A stretch of DNA of 64,000 nt from Ponticoccus litoralis (GCF_039769985.1 NZ_JBDNCH010000002.1:620001-684000), one strand, 5' to 3'; shown: positions 8,742 to 17,764, counted from the first letter of the stretch. Notes: a model not told the origin generated them from the sequence alone. Numbers and translations are program-made.

Positions 8742-9121
8742 TCCGGGCTCCAGGCCTCGTAGTCGCGGCGCTCTGCGGGCTGTTCGCGGCGGATCGATCC
8801 CGGCGGCGCATAGGCCAGCGCCGTGCCGGTCAGGTTCTCGATATGCGGCTTTTCCCAGGGCTTGTGCGGCAGCGGGCGTTCGCTGGGCAATTCGTCGAAG
8901 GTGTGATGCAGCCAGCCGTGCCAGTCGGGGCTGACGCGGCTTGCCTCCATCTCTCCGTTGTAGATCACCCAGCGTTTCTTGCCGTCGGCGGTCCGGTAGA
9001 AGGCATTGCCCTGCTCGTCCTCGCCCACCTTCACCCCCTTGCGGGCGGTGTAAAGCGCGGTGTTCAGCGTCGACCCGTTCCACCAGGTCACGGCGCGCAG
9101 CAGCGTCTTCAGCAGACTCAT
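8738..9121 (-). CDS. NADH:ubiquinone oxidoreductase NDUFA12-family subunit
   Basis: This 127-residue protein is an alphaproteobacterial supernumerary complex I subunit, homologous to mitochondrial NDUFA12/B17.2. Typical features are the N-terminal TWWNGSTLNTALYTARKG, RWVIYNGEMEASRVSPDWHGWLHHTFDELP and a Pro-rich tail (KPWEKPHIENLTGT). The start ATG is at 9121. It leads a three-gene operon with mlaD and the DUF2155 gene. Confidence 0.92.
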   Translation of the reverse strand: MSLLKTLLRAVTWWNGSTLNTALYTARKGVKVGEDEQGNAFYRTADGKKRWVIYNGEMEASRVSPDWHGWLHHTFDELPSERPLPHKPWEKPHIENLTGTALAYAPPGSIRREQPAERRDYEAWSPE

Positions 9122-9302
9122 GGGCAGGGCTCCCGTTTCTTGCCCCCTCTCTATGGCGAATTTGCGCGGGCGGGTCCAGTGGCCGCCGTGACGCATCCCT
9201 GCCCCGGTGCGCGCGGCTTCGCTCAAAATTTCTGGTCGCGGGGCCAGGGCTTGCCTATCCTTTGCCGAAAAAGCCGACGACCCAGCAACGATCCGGGCAG
9301 AG

Positions 9303-11078
9303 ATGACAGACGCGTTCAGACCCATAGCCATCAAGGGCGTGCAGGTGCCGCATTCGCCCTTCCTCACCGACACCCGCATCCGGCGGATCGAAGAGGCGCG
9401 CTATGAGGGCGAAGAGATTGCCGGCGCGCTGGCGGTTTGCCGCCCCGGCGACCGTGTCGTGGAAATGGGCGCGGGCCTTGGCATCGTCTCTGCCGTCACC
9501 GCGATGAACGCGGGCCCCGAGGCGGTGCTGAGCTTCGAGGCCAACCCCAACCTCATCCCCCATATCCGCGCGCTGCACGCGCTGAACGGTCTCGAAGACC
9601 GGATCGATGTGCGCAATCAGGTCGTGATCAGCGCCCCCGACCGCCCCGAGACGATGGATTTCTTCCTCGGCTCCTCCTACCTCGGCAATTCCCTGATCGA
9701 CCGCGAGACCCGCCGGACCGAAGCGGTTCCCGTGCAGACCGCCGCTTGGGCGGACGTGGTGCGCGACTTCCGTCCGACCGTGCTGATCATGGATATCGAG
9801 GGCGGAGAGCTGGACTTCCTGGCCCATGCCGACCTGTCGGGACTGCGCGCCGTGGTGCTGGAATTCCACCCCGACCTTTACGGCAAGGAGGGCATGCGCC
9901 GCTGCAAGGAGGCGCTGCGCGACGCCGGCTTCGGCAAGCTGGCCAAGACCTCGACCCGTTTCGTCTGGACCTGTGTCAGGACCGCGCCGAAACAGGACGC
10001 CCGCGCGCTGCGCCCCGACCCCGCGGGCGGCTGGTCCTGCACGCTGCGGGCCGTGAAGGGCGCCGTCGTCACCGGCGCCCGCATCAACCAGCTGAGCGCA
10101 CCCTCGGGCGTGATCACCAGCACCGGCGCCGACGTGCCCGAAGGGGCGCTGTGGCGCAACATGCGCCGCATCAACCTGCCCTTCGAACGCCCGCCCCGGG
10201 TGGAACGGCTGGAAGGCCGCTGGCTCTGGGGCGGCGTCATGTGGCGCAACTTCGCGCATTTCGTGGTGGAAAGCCCCGGGCGGCTCTGGGGTTACGACAC
10301 CGTGCCGGGCGGCGTGGATGGCATCCTCTTCGTGCCCCGCCGCCCGCGCGAAGACCCCGACCTGACCGGCTTCCGCGCCGATTTCTTCGCGGCCATGGGT
10401 CTGGGCGATGTCCCCATCCGCGTGGCCCACAAGCCGACCGAGGTGGCGGAGCTTATCGTGCCCGGGCAGGGCTTTGGCCTTGGCGCGATCACCGACGGCA
10501 CGCAGATCTTCCGAGACTTCATGCACCGCCGCTTCGGCGCCGGGATCGCGCCCGAGGGGGGCGAAAAACTGTACATCTCCCGCGCGCTTCTGGGGCCGTC
10601 CCGTGGCGCCCTGCTGGGCGAAGAGCGCGTCGAAAAGCTGATGAGGGCCGAGGGCTACGACATCTTCCACCCCGAGCGTCACACCATCCCGCAGCAGATC
10701 GCCCGCTACAAGGCGGCCCGGCAGATCGTCGCCTCGGAAGGCTCTGCGCTGCATCTTTACGCCTTCTGCGGGCGGGCCGATCAGCGCGTCGCGATCCTGT
10801 GCCGCCGCCGCTCCGGCTCGACCGCGCAGATCGCGCGCCATATCGCGGGTTTCACGGGCCGCACGCCCGTGGTGATCGACCACCTGCGCGCCGTCTGGCA
10901 GAACGTCGAAAGCCCGCGCCCGCGCCTGTCCGTGGGCGAACCCGACCTGCCCGCCATGCAGGTCAGCCTGCGCGCGGCGGGCTTCATCGGCGAAGGCGCC
11001 CCCCGGTCCGCGATCCCCGAACACGAGGCGCAGGCCGCGCTTGGCGACCGCTATTTCCGAGAGGCGGCAGAGGCCTAG
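9303..11078 (+). CDS. FkbM-family methyltransferase fused to GT61-like glycosyltransferase
   Basis: This 591-residue two-domain protein starts at ATG 9303 (MTDAFRPIAIKG); an upstream in-frame ATG exists but lacks homology. Residues about 20-230 are a FkbM-type SAM methyltransferase with VVEMGAGLGIVS (52-63), FEANP (78-82) and MDIEGGE (163-169). Residues about 260-560 resemble the DUF563/GT61 glycosyltransferase fold, with NFAHFVVESPGRLW, KLYISRAL and the late ASEGSALH motif. Such proteins modify and extend surface glycans. Having both steps on one chain suggests coupled sugar methylation and transfer, which is inference. No other glycan genes are adjacent. Confidence 0.8.
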   Translation: MTDAFRPIAIKGVQVPHSPFLTDTRIRRIEEARYEGEEIAGALAVCRPGDRVVEMGAGLGIVSAVTAMNAGPEAVLSFEANPNLIPHIRALHALNGLEDRIDVRNQVVISAPDRPETMDFFLGSSYLGNSLIDRETRRTEAVPVQTAAWADVVRDFRPTVLIMDIEGGELDFLAHADLSGLRAVVLEFHPDLYGKEGMRRCKEALRDAGFGKLAKTSTRFVWTCVRTAPKQDARALRPDPAGGWSCTLRAVKGAVVTGARINQLSAPSGVITSTGADVPEGALWRNMRRINLPFERPPRVERLEGRWLWGGVMWRNFAHFVVESPGRLWGYDTVPGGVDGILFVPRRPREDPDLTGFRADFFAAMGLGDVPIRVAHKPTEVAELIVPGQGFGLGAITDGTQIFRDFMHRRFGAGIAPEGGEKLYISRALLGPSRGALLGEERVEKLMRAEGYDIFHPERHTIPQQIARYKAARQIVASEGSALHLYAFCGRADQRVAILCRRRSGSTAQIARHIAGFTGRTPVVIDHLRAVWQNVESPRPRLSVGEPDLPAMQVSLRAAGFIGEGAPRSAIPEHEAQAALGDRYFREAAEA

Positions 11079-11118
11079 CGGCCCCCGAAAGGCCCGCCCC
11101 CGCCGCCAGAACCGCCGG

Positions 11119-11475
11119 TCAGGCCAGCGTGGTCAGCTCGATCTCGATCCGGTACTTGGGGTCGATGAGGTTGCATTCCACCATGGTCGCGGCGGGCGGG
11201 TTGTCCCCGAAAACCTCTTTCAGGACCGGCCAGCAGGGCTCGAACTCTGCCGCGTCGGGCAGATAGTATGTGACCCGGACGGCCTTGTCGAAACCCGATC
11301 CGGCCTCGGCCAGCGCCTTGCCGATGACCTCCAGCGCGGCGCGGCACTGCGCAACCACGTCGTCGCCCTGCCCCACGGTGCCCGCGACATGGACGAAGCC
11401 GCCCGCGACGACGGCGCGGCAATAGCCGACCTTTTCCTCGAAGGGACTGCCGGTGTGGATACGTTTGATGGTCAT
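11119..11475 (-). CDS. RidA/YjgF-family protein
   Basis: This 118-residue RidA-superfamily member is likely a cytoplasmic enamine/imine deaminase or relative. The start MTIKRIHTGSPFEEKVGYCRAVVAGGFVHVAGTVG is typical, and the trimer active-site elements include the Arg in VRVTYYL. Near the end, the catalytic region reads PPAATMVECNLIDPKYRIEIE, with Glu in place of other residues seen in the RidA core, so it belongs to one of the non-archetypal Rid groups. It is convergent with the FkbM/GT61 gene. Confidence 0.88.
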   Translation of the reverse strand: MTIKRIHTGSPFEEKVGYCRAVVAGGFVHVAGTVGQGDDVVAQCRAALEVIGKALAEAGSGFDKAVRVTYYLPDAAEFEPCWPVLKEVFGDNPPAATMVECNLIDPKYRIEIELTTLA

Positions 11476-11592
11476 GGGTGCGGCCTTTCGCCTGTTGGGA
11501 TATGGCGCGGCAATGGCGCCAAACGCCAGCGCGCGCAAGGGTGATCGGGGCGCCATGGCAGGGTGCGCCCTGCCACCAGAGACGGCCCACGA

Positions 11593-11624
11593 AAAAGGGC
11601 GAGGCCCGCGCGCCCCGCCCTTTT
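11593..11624 (-). terminator. Terminator of clpX
   Basis: AAAAGGGCG (11593-11601) pairs with CGCCCTTTT (11616-11624). Read on the minus strand, the stem ends in a T-run just beyond the clpX stop. The symmetric A and T runs make it possibly bidirectional. Confidence 0.75.
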
Positions 11625-11646
11625 CATACGTCCTGTCGAAGGGGCC

Positions 11647-12909
11647 TCAGGCCGAGGCACCCTCTTTCTTGTTTTCCGCGTAGATCATCAGCGGCTTGGC
11701 GTCCGAGGTCACCGCCTCGTCGTTCACCACCACCTCGGTCACCTCGTCCATGCCCGGCAGTTCGAACATGGTGTCCAGAAGGATGCCTTCGAGGATCGAC
11801 CGCAGGCCGCGCGCGCCGGTCTTGCGCTCGATGGCCTTCTTGGCGATCGAGGACAGCGCGTCGTCGGTGAAGGACAGCTGCGTGTCCTCCATCTCGAACA
11901 GGCGCTGGTACTGCTTGACCAGAGCGTTCTTGGGCTGCGTCAGGATGGTGATCAGCGCGTCCTCATCCAGATCCTCCAGCGTCGCCACCACGGGCAGACG
12001 GTAGACGAATTCCGGGATCAGGCCGAACTTCAGCAGATCCTCGGGCTCGAGAGAACGGAAGGTCTCGCCCACGCCCTGCTCGCTGTCGTCGCGCACATCG
12101 GCGCCGAAGCCCATGGCAGAGCCCTTGCCGCGCTGCTTGATGATCCGGTCCAGGCCGGCAAAGGCGCCGCCGCAGATGAACAGGATGTTGGTCGTGTCCA
12201 CCTGCAGGAATTCCTGCTGGGGATGCTTGCGCCCGCCCTGCGGCGGCACCGAGGCCACGGTGCCTTCCATCAGCTTCAGCAGCGCCTGCTGCACGCCCTC
12301 GCCCGAGACGTCGCGGGTTATCGAAGGGTTTTCCGACTTGCGGGTGATCTTGTCGACCTCGTCGATGTAGACGATGCCGCGCTGCGCGCGTTCGACGTTG
12401 TATTCGGACGCCTGAAGCAGCTTCAGGATGATGTTCTCGACATCCTCGCCCACGTAGCCCGCCTCGGTCAGCGTGGTCGCATCCGCCATGGTGAAGGGCA
12501 CGTCCAGAATGCGCGCCAGCGTCTGCGCCAGCAGCGTCTTGCCGCAGCCGGTGGGGCCGATCAGCAGGATGTTGGATTTCGCCAGCTCGATGTCCGAGGA
12601 CTTCTGCGCGTGGTTCAGGCGCTTGTAGTGGTTGTGGACCGCGACCGAGAGAACGCGCTTGGCCTTCATCTGGCCGATCACGTAATCGTCAAGCACTTCG
12701 CAGATCTCGCGTGGGGTCGGCACGCCCTCGGAGGATTTCAGCCCCGCGCCCTTGGTCTCTTCGCGGATGATGTCCATGCAGAGTTCGACGCATTCGTCGC
12801 AGATGAAGACCGTCGGTCCCGCGATCAGTTTGCGCACCTCGTGCTGGCTCTTGCCGCAAAAGCTGCAATAGAGCGTGTTCTTGCTGTCGCCGCCTGAATT
12901 CGTTGCCAT
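11647..12909 (-). CDS. clpX: ATP-dependent Clp protease ATP-binding subunit ClpX
   Basis: This 420-residue AAA+ unfoldase delivers substrates to ClpP. The N-terminal zinc-binding domain has Cys15, Cys18, Cys37 and Cys40. Walker A is GPTGCGKT (near 118-125), Walker B is IVYIDEVDKI, and the ClpP-binding loop is seen near IGFGAD-like MGFGADV. Sensor-2 GARGLRSILE is present near 380. Full length and intact. It lies 196 bp downstream of clpP in the same direction. Confidence 0.98.
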   Translation of the reverse strand: MATNSGGDSKNTLYCSFCGKSQHEVRKLIAGPTVFICDECVELCMDIIREETKGAGLKSSEGVPTPREICEVLDDYVIGQMKAKRVLSVAVHNHYKRLNHAQKSSDIELAKSNILLIGPTGCGKTLLAQTLARILDVPFTMADATTLTEAGYVGEDVENIILKLLQASEYNVERAQRGIVYIDEVDKITRKSENPSITRDVSGEGVQQALLKLMEGTVASVPPQGGRKHPQQEFLQVDTTNILFICGGAFAGLDRIIKQRGKGSAMGFGADVRDDSEQGVGETFRSLEPEDLLKFGLIPEFVYRLPVVATLEDLDEDALITILTQPKNALVKQYQRLFEMEDTQLSFTDDALSSIAKKAIERKTGARGLRSILEGILLDTMFELPGMDEVTEVVVNDEAVTSDAKPLMIYAENKKEGASA

Positions 12910-13071
12910 CCTGCACCTTTCCCGGGCTCAGTCCCGGTCTCCTCATCCGCATCAGTCGCGCGACCCCTGCCGCGCCCGGCCCCGGGCCAGCCCGAACCCC
13001 GGACCATGGCCTGTCGTCCGGATTCGACAAGTCTAGGCCAGCCCCAAGGGCACGACAATCCGAAAGTTCGC

Positions 13072-13099
13072 CCCGCCCCGGGCCCCGGCCCGGGGCGGG
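13072..13099 (-). terminator. Hairpin between clpP and clpX
   Basis: Perfect 11-bp arms (CCCGCCCCGGG at 13072-13082 and CCCGGGGCGGG at 13089-13099) lie immediately after the clpP stop. There is no T-run, so it may partially uncouple clpX from clpP expression or stabilise the clpP message. Confidence 0.5.
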
Positions 13100-13105
13100 A
13101 CAGTC

Positions 13106-13732
13106 TTACTTCGCCTCTTCGTCGGGCACGCGGTTGGTGACGATCTCGTCGATCAGCCCCCATTCCTTGGCCCGCTCGGCATCCATGAAGTTGTCACGCT
13201 CCAGCGCGGCCTCGACGGTCTCGTAGTCCTGACCGGTGTGCTTCACGTAGATTTCATTCAGTCGCCGCTTCAGCTTCAGCGTCTCTTCGGCGTGGATCAT
13301 GATGTCCGTCGCCTGCCCCTGGTAGCCGCCCGAGGGCTGGTGCACCATGATCCGGCTGTTGGGCAGCGAATAGCGCATGCCCGCCGCCCCGGCGGTCAGC
13401 AGCAGCGACCCCATCGAGGCCGCCTGCCCGATCACCGGGGTCGAAACCTTGGGCTTGATGTACTGCATGGTGTCGTAGATCGACAGGCCCGAGGTGACGA
13501 CACCGCCGGGGCTGTTGATATACATCGAGATTTCCTTGGACGGGTTCTCGGCCTCAAGGTGCAGCAGCTGCGCCACCACAAGGCTGGACATGCCGTCGTG
13601 GACCGGCCCGTTCAGGAAGATGATCCGCTCCTTCAGCAGGCGCGAGAAGATGTCGTAGGCGCGTTCGCCGCGGCTGGTCTGCTCGACCACCATGGGGACG
13701 AGGTTCATGTAGGTGTCGATCGGATCTTTCAT
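13106..13732 (-). CDS. clpP: ATP-dependent Clp protease proteolytic subunit
   Basis: This 208-residue serine peptidase has catalytic triad Ser106 (GQAASMGS), His131 (MVHQPSGG) and Asp180. Residues YINSPGGVVTSGLSIYDTM are the usual core. The start MKDPIDTYMNLVP at 13732 is the conserved N terminus; upstream in-frame codons are not homologous. It is upstream of clpX. Confidence 0.98.
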   Translation of the reverse strand: MKDPIDTYMNLVPMVVEQTSRGERAYDIFSRLLKERIIFLNGPVHDGMSSLVVAQLLHLEAENPSKEISMYINSPGGVVTSGLSIYDTMQYIKPKVSTPVIGQAASMGSLLLTAGAAGMRYSLPNSRIMVHQPSGGYQGQATDIMIHAEETLKLKRRLNEIYVKHTGQDYETVEAALERDNFMDAERAKEWGLIDEIVTNRVPDEEAK

Positions 13733-14309
13733 TCTGCCTGCCTCGGATTGCTGAACTGTGTCGTAACGCCGGAAAGTTACCTGAGTCTTAGTAGCGGTGT
13801 TGGGGGGCTGCAAGGGGCCCCGGTCCGACGGCACCGGCCCGAAGCCCGGCCTGCCCCATCGATCCGGCCGTTCCTGCCAAGGGATCTTCCGTTTACCGCG
13901 ACATGCGAAGCGGGCCTTTCAAGGCTGCGGGGTCTCCCGCCCGGCGCCGGGCGCGCCCCTGCCGCAGTCCGCCGCCGCGACCCGGGGCCCGGCCCTCGGC
14001 AGTCTCGGGCCTGTCGCCATGGCTGCACCACCGCGCCGGAACGAAAGACGATATTACCCGGGCCGTTCTGCACCGCCACGGCACCCAAGAGACCGCGCCT
14101 CTTCCCGGGGCACTCCTCTGGCGCAGCAATTTCAAGGGCTTCCTAGAATTGCGCCCCCCGCTCTTCTCTGGTCTTCGAAATACCTCGGGGGGCGCGCAGC
14201 GCGGGGGCAGAGCCCCCTCCACGCCCGCCAGAAAGCCTCCGGCCTGAACCGGGAACAACGACACGCCCGCCCCGAAAGCAGGGCTCTCCCCGGTGTCAGG
14301 CCCCGCGCC
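13733..14309. other. 577-bp gap between clpP and the CDF transporter gene
   Basis: I see no convincing gene here. It holds the clpP 5' region (with a relatively AT-rich stretch at 13750-13800 that could carry its promoter), GC-rich unstructured sequence, and one copy of a dispersed repeat at 14161-14220 near the end of the transporter gene. Confidence 0.6.
14161..14220 (-). repeat. Dispersed intergenic repeat, copy 1
   Basis: The reverse complement of this segment matches 52455-52513. Both contain GGAGGGGGCTCTGCCCCCG, then CCCCCCGAGG, a TATTT and GACCAGAGAAGAG. The first part forms a GGGGGC/GCCCCC hairpin. Both copies lie 3' of genes, and repeats of this type are familiar between genes in Rhodobacteraceae. 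Confidence 0.8.
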
Positions 14310-15251
14310 CTAGCCGCCGATCCGCCGCGGTTCCGCGCAGCGATGGGCCGCGCATTCCAGCTCCAGCGTCACCTCCCGCAGCCCGTGCGCCTCGACCAGC
14401 CGCGCCTTCACCGAGGCCTTGATCGCATCGGCCCGCGACCAGGCGCCCTCGACCACCACCAGATGCGCCGTCAGCGCAGAGCGGCCCTCGTCGATCTGCC
14501 ACAGGTGGGCGCTATGCAGCGCTTCGACGCCCTCGACGGCCTCGGCGCTTTCCAGCACCGCCTCGGGGGCCATGGCGGGCGGCGTGCCCAGCATCAGGAT
14601 GCGGATCACGCCGCCGATCTCGGCCCAGGCCATCCACAGGATGTATCCGGCGATGCCCAGCGTCACCAGCGGGTCGACCCATGTCCAGCCGAACAGCAGG
14701 ATCAGCGTGCCCGCAAGGATCACCGCGACCGACCCCAGCGCGTCGGCGAGGTTGTGCAGGAAGGCCGCGCGGATGTTCACGCTGTCCTGCGCCATGCGAT
14801 AGGTCAGCCATGCGGTCACGAGGTCCACCACAAGGGCGACACTGGCGATCACGACGATCAGCCAGCCCGTCACCTCCTGCGGATCGAAGAAGCGCAGCAC
14901 CGCCTCGTAGACCAGGTAGAGCCCGATCAGGATCAGCGTCGTCAGGTTGATCAACGCCGCCACCACCTCGGCCCGGCCATAGCCGAAGGTCATGGCCTCG
15001 TCGGCGGGCCGGCGCGCGATGCGCCGTGCCCAGACCGCGATCACAAGGCTCGCGGCATCCGAGAAATTGTGCAGCGCATCGGCGATCATCGCCAGACTGC
15101 CCGAGACGATCCCGCCGATGATCTGCGCGACGGTCAAGAGGACGTTGACCCCCACCGCCGCCGCCAGCCGCTTGTCACCGGCAAGCTGTTCGGGGTCGAT
15201 GTGGTGGTGATGATGGTGGCCGTGCGAGCCATGCGCGTGATCGTGGGGCAT
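14310..15251 (-). CDS. Cation diffusion facilitator (zinc/cobalt-type) efflux transporter
   Basis: This 313-residue inner-membrane antiporter begins with a strongly His-rich metal-sensing tail (HDHAHGSHGHHHHHH, residues 3-17). Six membrane helices follow; metal-site motifs are IADALHNFSDAASLV (helix 2) and RAAFLHNLADALGSVAV (helix 5), the HxxxD pairs typical of zinc-type CDF proteins. The C-terminal domain (about 215-313) has the usual cytoplasmic metal-binding fold and ends with Cys/His-containing LECAAHRCAEP. It is monocistronic. Metal identity is inferred, most likely Zn(II). Confidence 0.92.
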   Translation of the reverse strand: MPHDHAHGSHGHHHHHHIDPEQLAGDKRLAAAVGVNVLLTVAQIIGGIVSGSLAMIADALHNFSDAASLVIAVWARRIARRPADEAMTFGYGRAEVVAALINLTTLILIGLYLVYEAVLRFFDPQEVTGWLIVVIASVALVVDLVTAWLTYRMAQDSVNIRAAFLHNLADALGSVAVILAGTLILLFGWTWVDPLVTLGIAGYILWMAWAEIGGVIRILMLGTPPAMAPEAVLESAEAVEGVEALHSAHLWQIDEGRSALTAHLVVVEGAWSRADAIKASVKARLVEAHGLREVTLELECAAHRCAEPRRIGG

Positions 15252-15434
15252 GGGCGCAGAAAGCGCCCGCAGACGGCGAAGGTCAAGCCCCCCTCGGCCC
15301 GGCGCGGGCACCCGGCGATGGGCGCGCCGACAGGCGGGCCGCCCACCGCCGCAGGGCTTTGCAAACCGGCCGGATACGCCCTGCGAACCGGTCGGTTCTC
15401 CGTTTACGGGCCGGAAACCCGCGTCAGGATCCGG

Positions 15435-16694
15435 TCACCCGAACATGTCCGAGGTGATCCCCTCGTACCAGCCGATGCTTTCCTCGAAGGTCGCCTTGCG
15501 CATGGCCGCGTCCTCTCCGGTCTGGCTGACGAAGCTGGAGACCGAGGCGATCTTCTCCTCGGTCGGCTCGTAGGCCGCGCCGACCTTGACGCCGTCGTCG
15601 GTGGCGATCAGCGACCAGCAGGTGTTGCTGTACTTGGCCGGGAAGACGCGGCTGCCGGTCAGCGCGCCGCGCACCGCCATGGCCGCCACCTTGGCCTGTG
15701 AATTGGCGCTGAAGCCGGACTTGGGCATGTCGCCCTGATTGGTCGCATCCCCGAGGACGTAGATGTTTTCATCCATGCGCGACACCATCGAGTGCCCGTC
15801 GACCGGCACCCAATTGCCTTCGGTCAGGCCCGCCGCCTCGCAGATCAGCCCCGCCTTCTGCGCCGGAATGACGTTCACGACGTCGGCCTTGATCACCTCG
15901 CCGTCGATGTCGACCTCCATGGTCTGCGGGTTCACGCTGGTGTTGCCGCCGCCGAAATCCGGGCCGATGCGTTCGATCATGCCGGTGTAGTGCTTCTGCC
16001 AACCCTCCTCGAAAAGCCCCTGCTTCGAGAACTTCTCTTTCGGGTCGGCGATGATGATCTTGGCGGTCGGATTGCGCTCTTTCAGCACATGGGCGACCAT
16101 CGAGATCCGCTCGTAGGGGCCCGGCGGGCAGCGGTAGGGGTTCGGCGGCGCCACCATGACGAAGGTTCCGCCCTCGGGCATCGCCTCGATCTGAGCTTTC
16201 AGCAGGGTGGTCTGCGTGCCCGCCTTGTAGGCGTGGGGCATGACGCCCTGTGCCGAAAGATCCCAGCCCGCGACCGAGCCCGCGACGAAATCGATCCCCG
16301 GCGACAGGATCAGCCGGTCGTAGGGCACCGACCCACCGCCCGCCAGCGCAACCGTCCTGGCGTCGCGGTCCACCCCCGTCGCCCAGTCGTGCACCACGTT
16401 GATGCCGTAGTCGCTGGCCAGCCTGCCGTAGTCATGGGCGGTGGACTGAAGATCGCGGAAGCCGCCGATATAGAGGTTGGAAAAGAAGCAGGTGTAATAG
16501 GTCCGCGAGGGTTCGATCAGGGTCACGTCGATCTCGCCGTTGGAATCCTTGGCGATATAGCGCGCCGCCGTGGCCCCGCCCGCGCCGCCGCCGACCACCA
16601 CGACCCGGGGCCTGCCCTGCGCCTGGACCATGGGCGCCGAGAGACCCGCAAGCGCGATCCCCGATCCGATGAAGTGTCTTCTGTTCAAGGCCAT
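15435..16694 (-). CDS. soxF: SoxF, FAD-dependent sulfide dehydrogenase flavoprotein
   Basis: This 419-residue protein is exported by a twin-arginine-type signal (NRRHFIGSGIALAGL). It has a FAD-binding VVVVGGGAGGATAARYI (about 31-47), redox-active cysteines in TYYTCFFSN and NTCWSL, and a second dinucleotide region YVLGDATNQGDMPKSGFSAN. It is the flavocytochrome c sulfide dehydrogenase flavoprotein subunit that pairs with the diheme SoxE and stimulates the Sox system. It is the last sox gene and is separated from soxE by 343 bp with a strong hairpin, so it may be expressed separately. Confidence 0.92.
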   Translation of the reverse strand: MALNRRHFIGSGIALAGLSAPMVQAQGRPRVVVVGGGAGGATAARYIAKDSNGEIDVTLIEPSRTYYTCFFSNLYIGGFRDLQSTAHDYGRLASDYGINVVHDWATGVDRDARTVALAGGGSVPYDRLILSPGIDFVAGSVAGWDLSAQGVMPHAYKAGTQTTLLKAQIEAMPEGGTFVMVAPPNPYRCPPGPYERISMVAHVLKERNPTAKIIIADPKEKFSKQGLFEEGWQKHYTGMIERIGPDFGGGNTSVNPQTMEVDIDGEVIKADVVNVIPAQKAGLICEAAGLTEGNWVPVDGHSMVSRMDENIYVLGDATNQGDMPKSGFSANSQAKVAAMAVRGALTGSRVFPAKYSNTCWSLIATDDGVKVGAAYEPTEEKIASVSSFVSQTGEDAAMRKATFEESIGWYEGITSDMFG

Positions 16695-16759
16695 GTCCGT
16701 TCTCCTCCTGGCTGGACGGGTCGCATGGTCCGGGCTCCTCTTTCCCCGACCAATGGCAC

Positions 16760-16791
16760 AAGGCCCCCGTTCCCTGCGGAACGGGGGCCTT
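16760..16791 (-). terminator. Strong hairpin upstream of soxF
   Basis: Perfect 14-bp arms (AAGGCCCCCGTTCC at 16760-16773, GGAACGGGGGCCTT at 16778-16791) with a 4-base loop lie 66 bp before the soxF start. This could terminate most transcripts from soxE or protect an upstream mRNA end. The T-run is short. Confidence 0.65.
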
Positions 16792-16818
16792 GCTTGTCGT
16801 GCAATTTCAACGGGCGTC

Positions 16819-16896
16819 TCAGACTGGCAGCGCCCCGAAGACCGCCGCCAGCGTCAAGAGCGCGCCCAGAAGCAGAATGCGGGCTGCAAAGCTCAT
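16819..16896 (-). CDS. Possible 25-residue hydrophobic peptide
   Basis: An ATG at 16896 opens MSFAARILLLGALLTLAAVFGALPV and stops at 16819, just before the strong hairpin. The peptide would be a single membrane helix. There is no clear ribosome-binding site and no recognised family, so it may be chance. The terminator-like hairpin after it is the main argument for a real transcript end. Confidence 0.25.
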   Translation of the reverse strand: MSFAARILLLGALLTLAAVFGALPV

Positions 16897-17037
16897 GAGA
16901 AAAGGGTCCGGTATGGTATGGTCGGGGCCAAACCCCGTGATCAACTAAGAAAACAGGCGACCAATGTGCCGCCCGGCACCTGCCTACTGTCGCTTGTGAT
17001 TCCCGGATGGCCAACGGTGGAAAACCTTACCCTTCGT

Positions 17038-17754
17038 TTACTCAAGATCCTCGAAATAGGCGGCGAGGGCCGCGATTTCCTCATCGCTGAGGCGCCCCGC
17101 CATCATCTGCATCACCGGATGCGGACGCAGTTTCTGCTTGTAGGCATGCATGGCCACGACGAAATCCTCGGTGTTCCATGCCACGATCGAGGGGATGCCC
17201 TCGTCCGATCCGTCGCGCTTGTGGCAGGTCAGGCATTCCGAGGCGAGATATGCGCCGTATTCCGCGTCACCCACGATGGCCAGCACCTCTGGCGGCAGGT
17301 CGACCTCGCGCAGAATCGCGGTGGGCGCGCTTTCGGGGATGTCCTGCGGACTGGCGGTGAACTGGCGCAGATAGGCCAGAACGTCGTGCCGGTCCTGCCT
17401 GTCCTTGATGCCGCGAAAGCTCATCCGCGTGCCAGAGACCAGCGCGCGGGGGTTCTCGATATAGGCATCGAGACGCGCGTAATCCCATGTCAGGCCGTCG
17501 CCATGGGCGCGGTCCATGGCATCGGAATAGTCGAACCCCTCGACGCTGCCCGCGCGGCGCCCGAAGATGCCGTTCAGATGCGGACCGGTGCGGTTCTCGG
17601 CGCCGGGGCCGATCTGGTGGCAGGTCACGCAGCTGCGGTAGATCTGCGCGCCGCGCCCGGCATCGCCGATCAGCTCTGCCGCATCGTCCTGCGCAAACGC
17701 CGGCCCCGCGAAGAGGGCCAGCGCCATGGCCGTGGCTGTCTGCCGCAGCAGCAC
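17038..17754 (-). CDS. soxE: SoxE, diheme cytochrome c
   Basis: This 238-residue periplasmic cytochrome has a signal peptide (1-21) and two heme c sites, CVTCH (near 42-46) and CLTCH (near 175-179). The N-terminal domain has TGPHLNGIFGRRAG and the GTRMSFRGI methionine-ligand region; the second domain has MQMMAGRLSDEEIAALAAYFEDL. It is the heme partner of SoxF. It starts 10 bp after the soxD stop. Confidence 0.9.
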   Translation of the reverse strand: MLLRQTATAMALALFAGPAFAQDDAAELIGDAGRGAQIYRSCVTCHQIGPGAENRTGPHLNGIFGRRAGSVEGFDYSDAMDRAHGDGLTWDYARLDAYIENPRALVSGTRMSFRGIKDRQDRHDVLAYLRQFTASPQDIPESAPTAILREVDLPPEVLAIVGDAEYGAYLASECLTCHKRDGSDEGIPSIVAWNTEDFVVAMHAYKQKLRPHPVMQMMAGRLSDEEIAALAAYFEDLE

Positions 17755-17764
17755 CTACGGCATC

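Larger units (their letters stand above)
16695..17037. other. 343-bp gap between soxE and soxF
   Basis: The gap is unusually long inside an otherwise tight gene cluster. It contains a possible 25-residue hydrophobic ORF (16819-16896, minus) and a 14-bp perfect hairpin (16760-16791) upstream of soxF. I see no clear promoter. Confidence 0.6.

Noticed and set aside
9255..11024. A ~589-residue open frame antisense to the FkbM/GT61 gene
   Set aside because: Shadow of the real gene; composition is typical of antisense GC-rich sequence and no motif is recognisable.
13797..15701. Long plus-strand open frame through the clpP-CDF gap and the CDF gene
   Set aside because: It is antisense to the CDF transporter, which has clear motifs; the gap portion has no homology signal.
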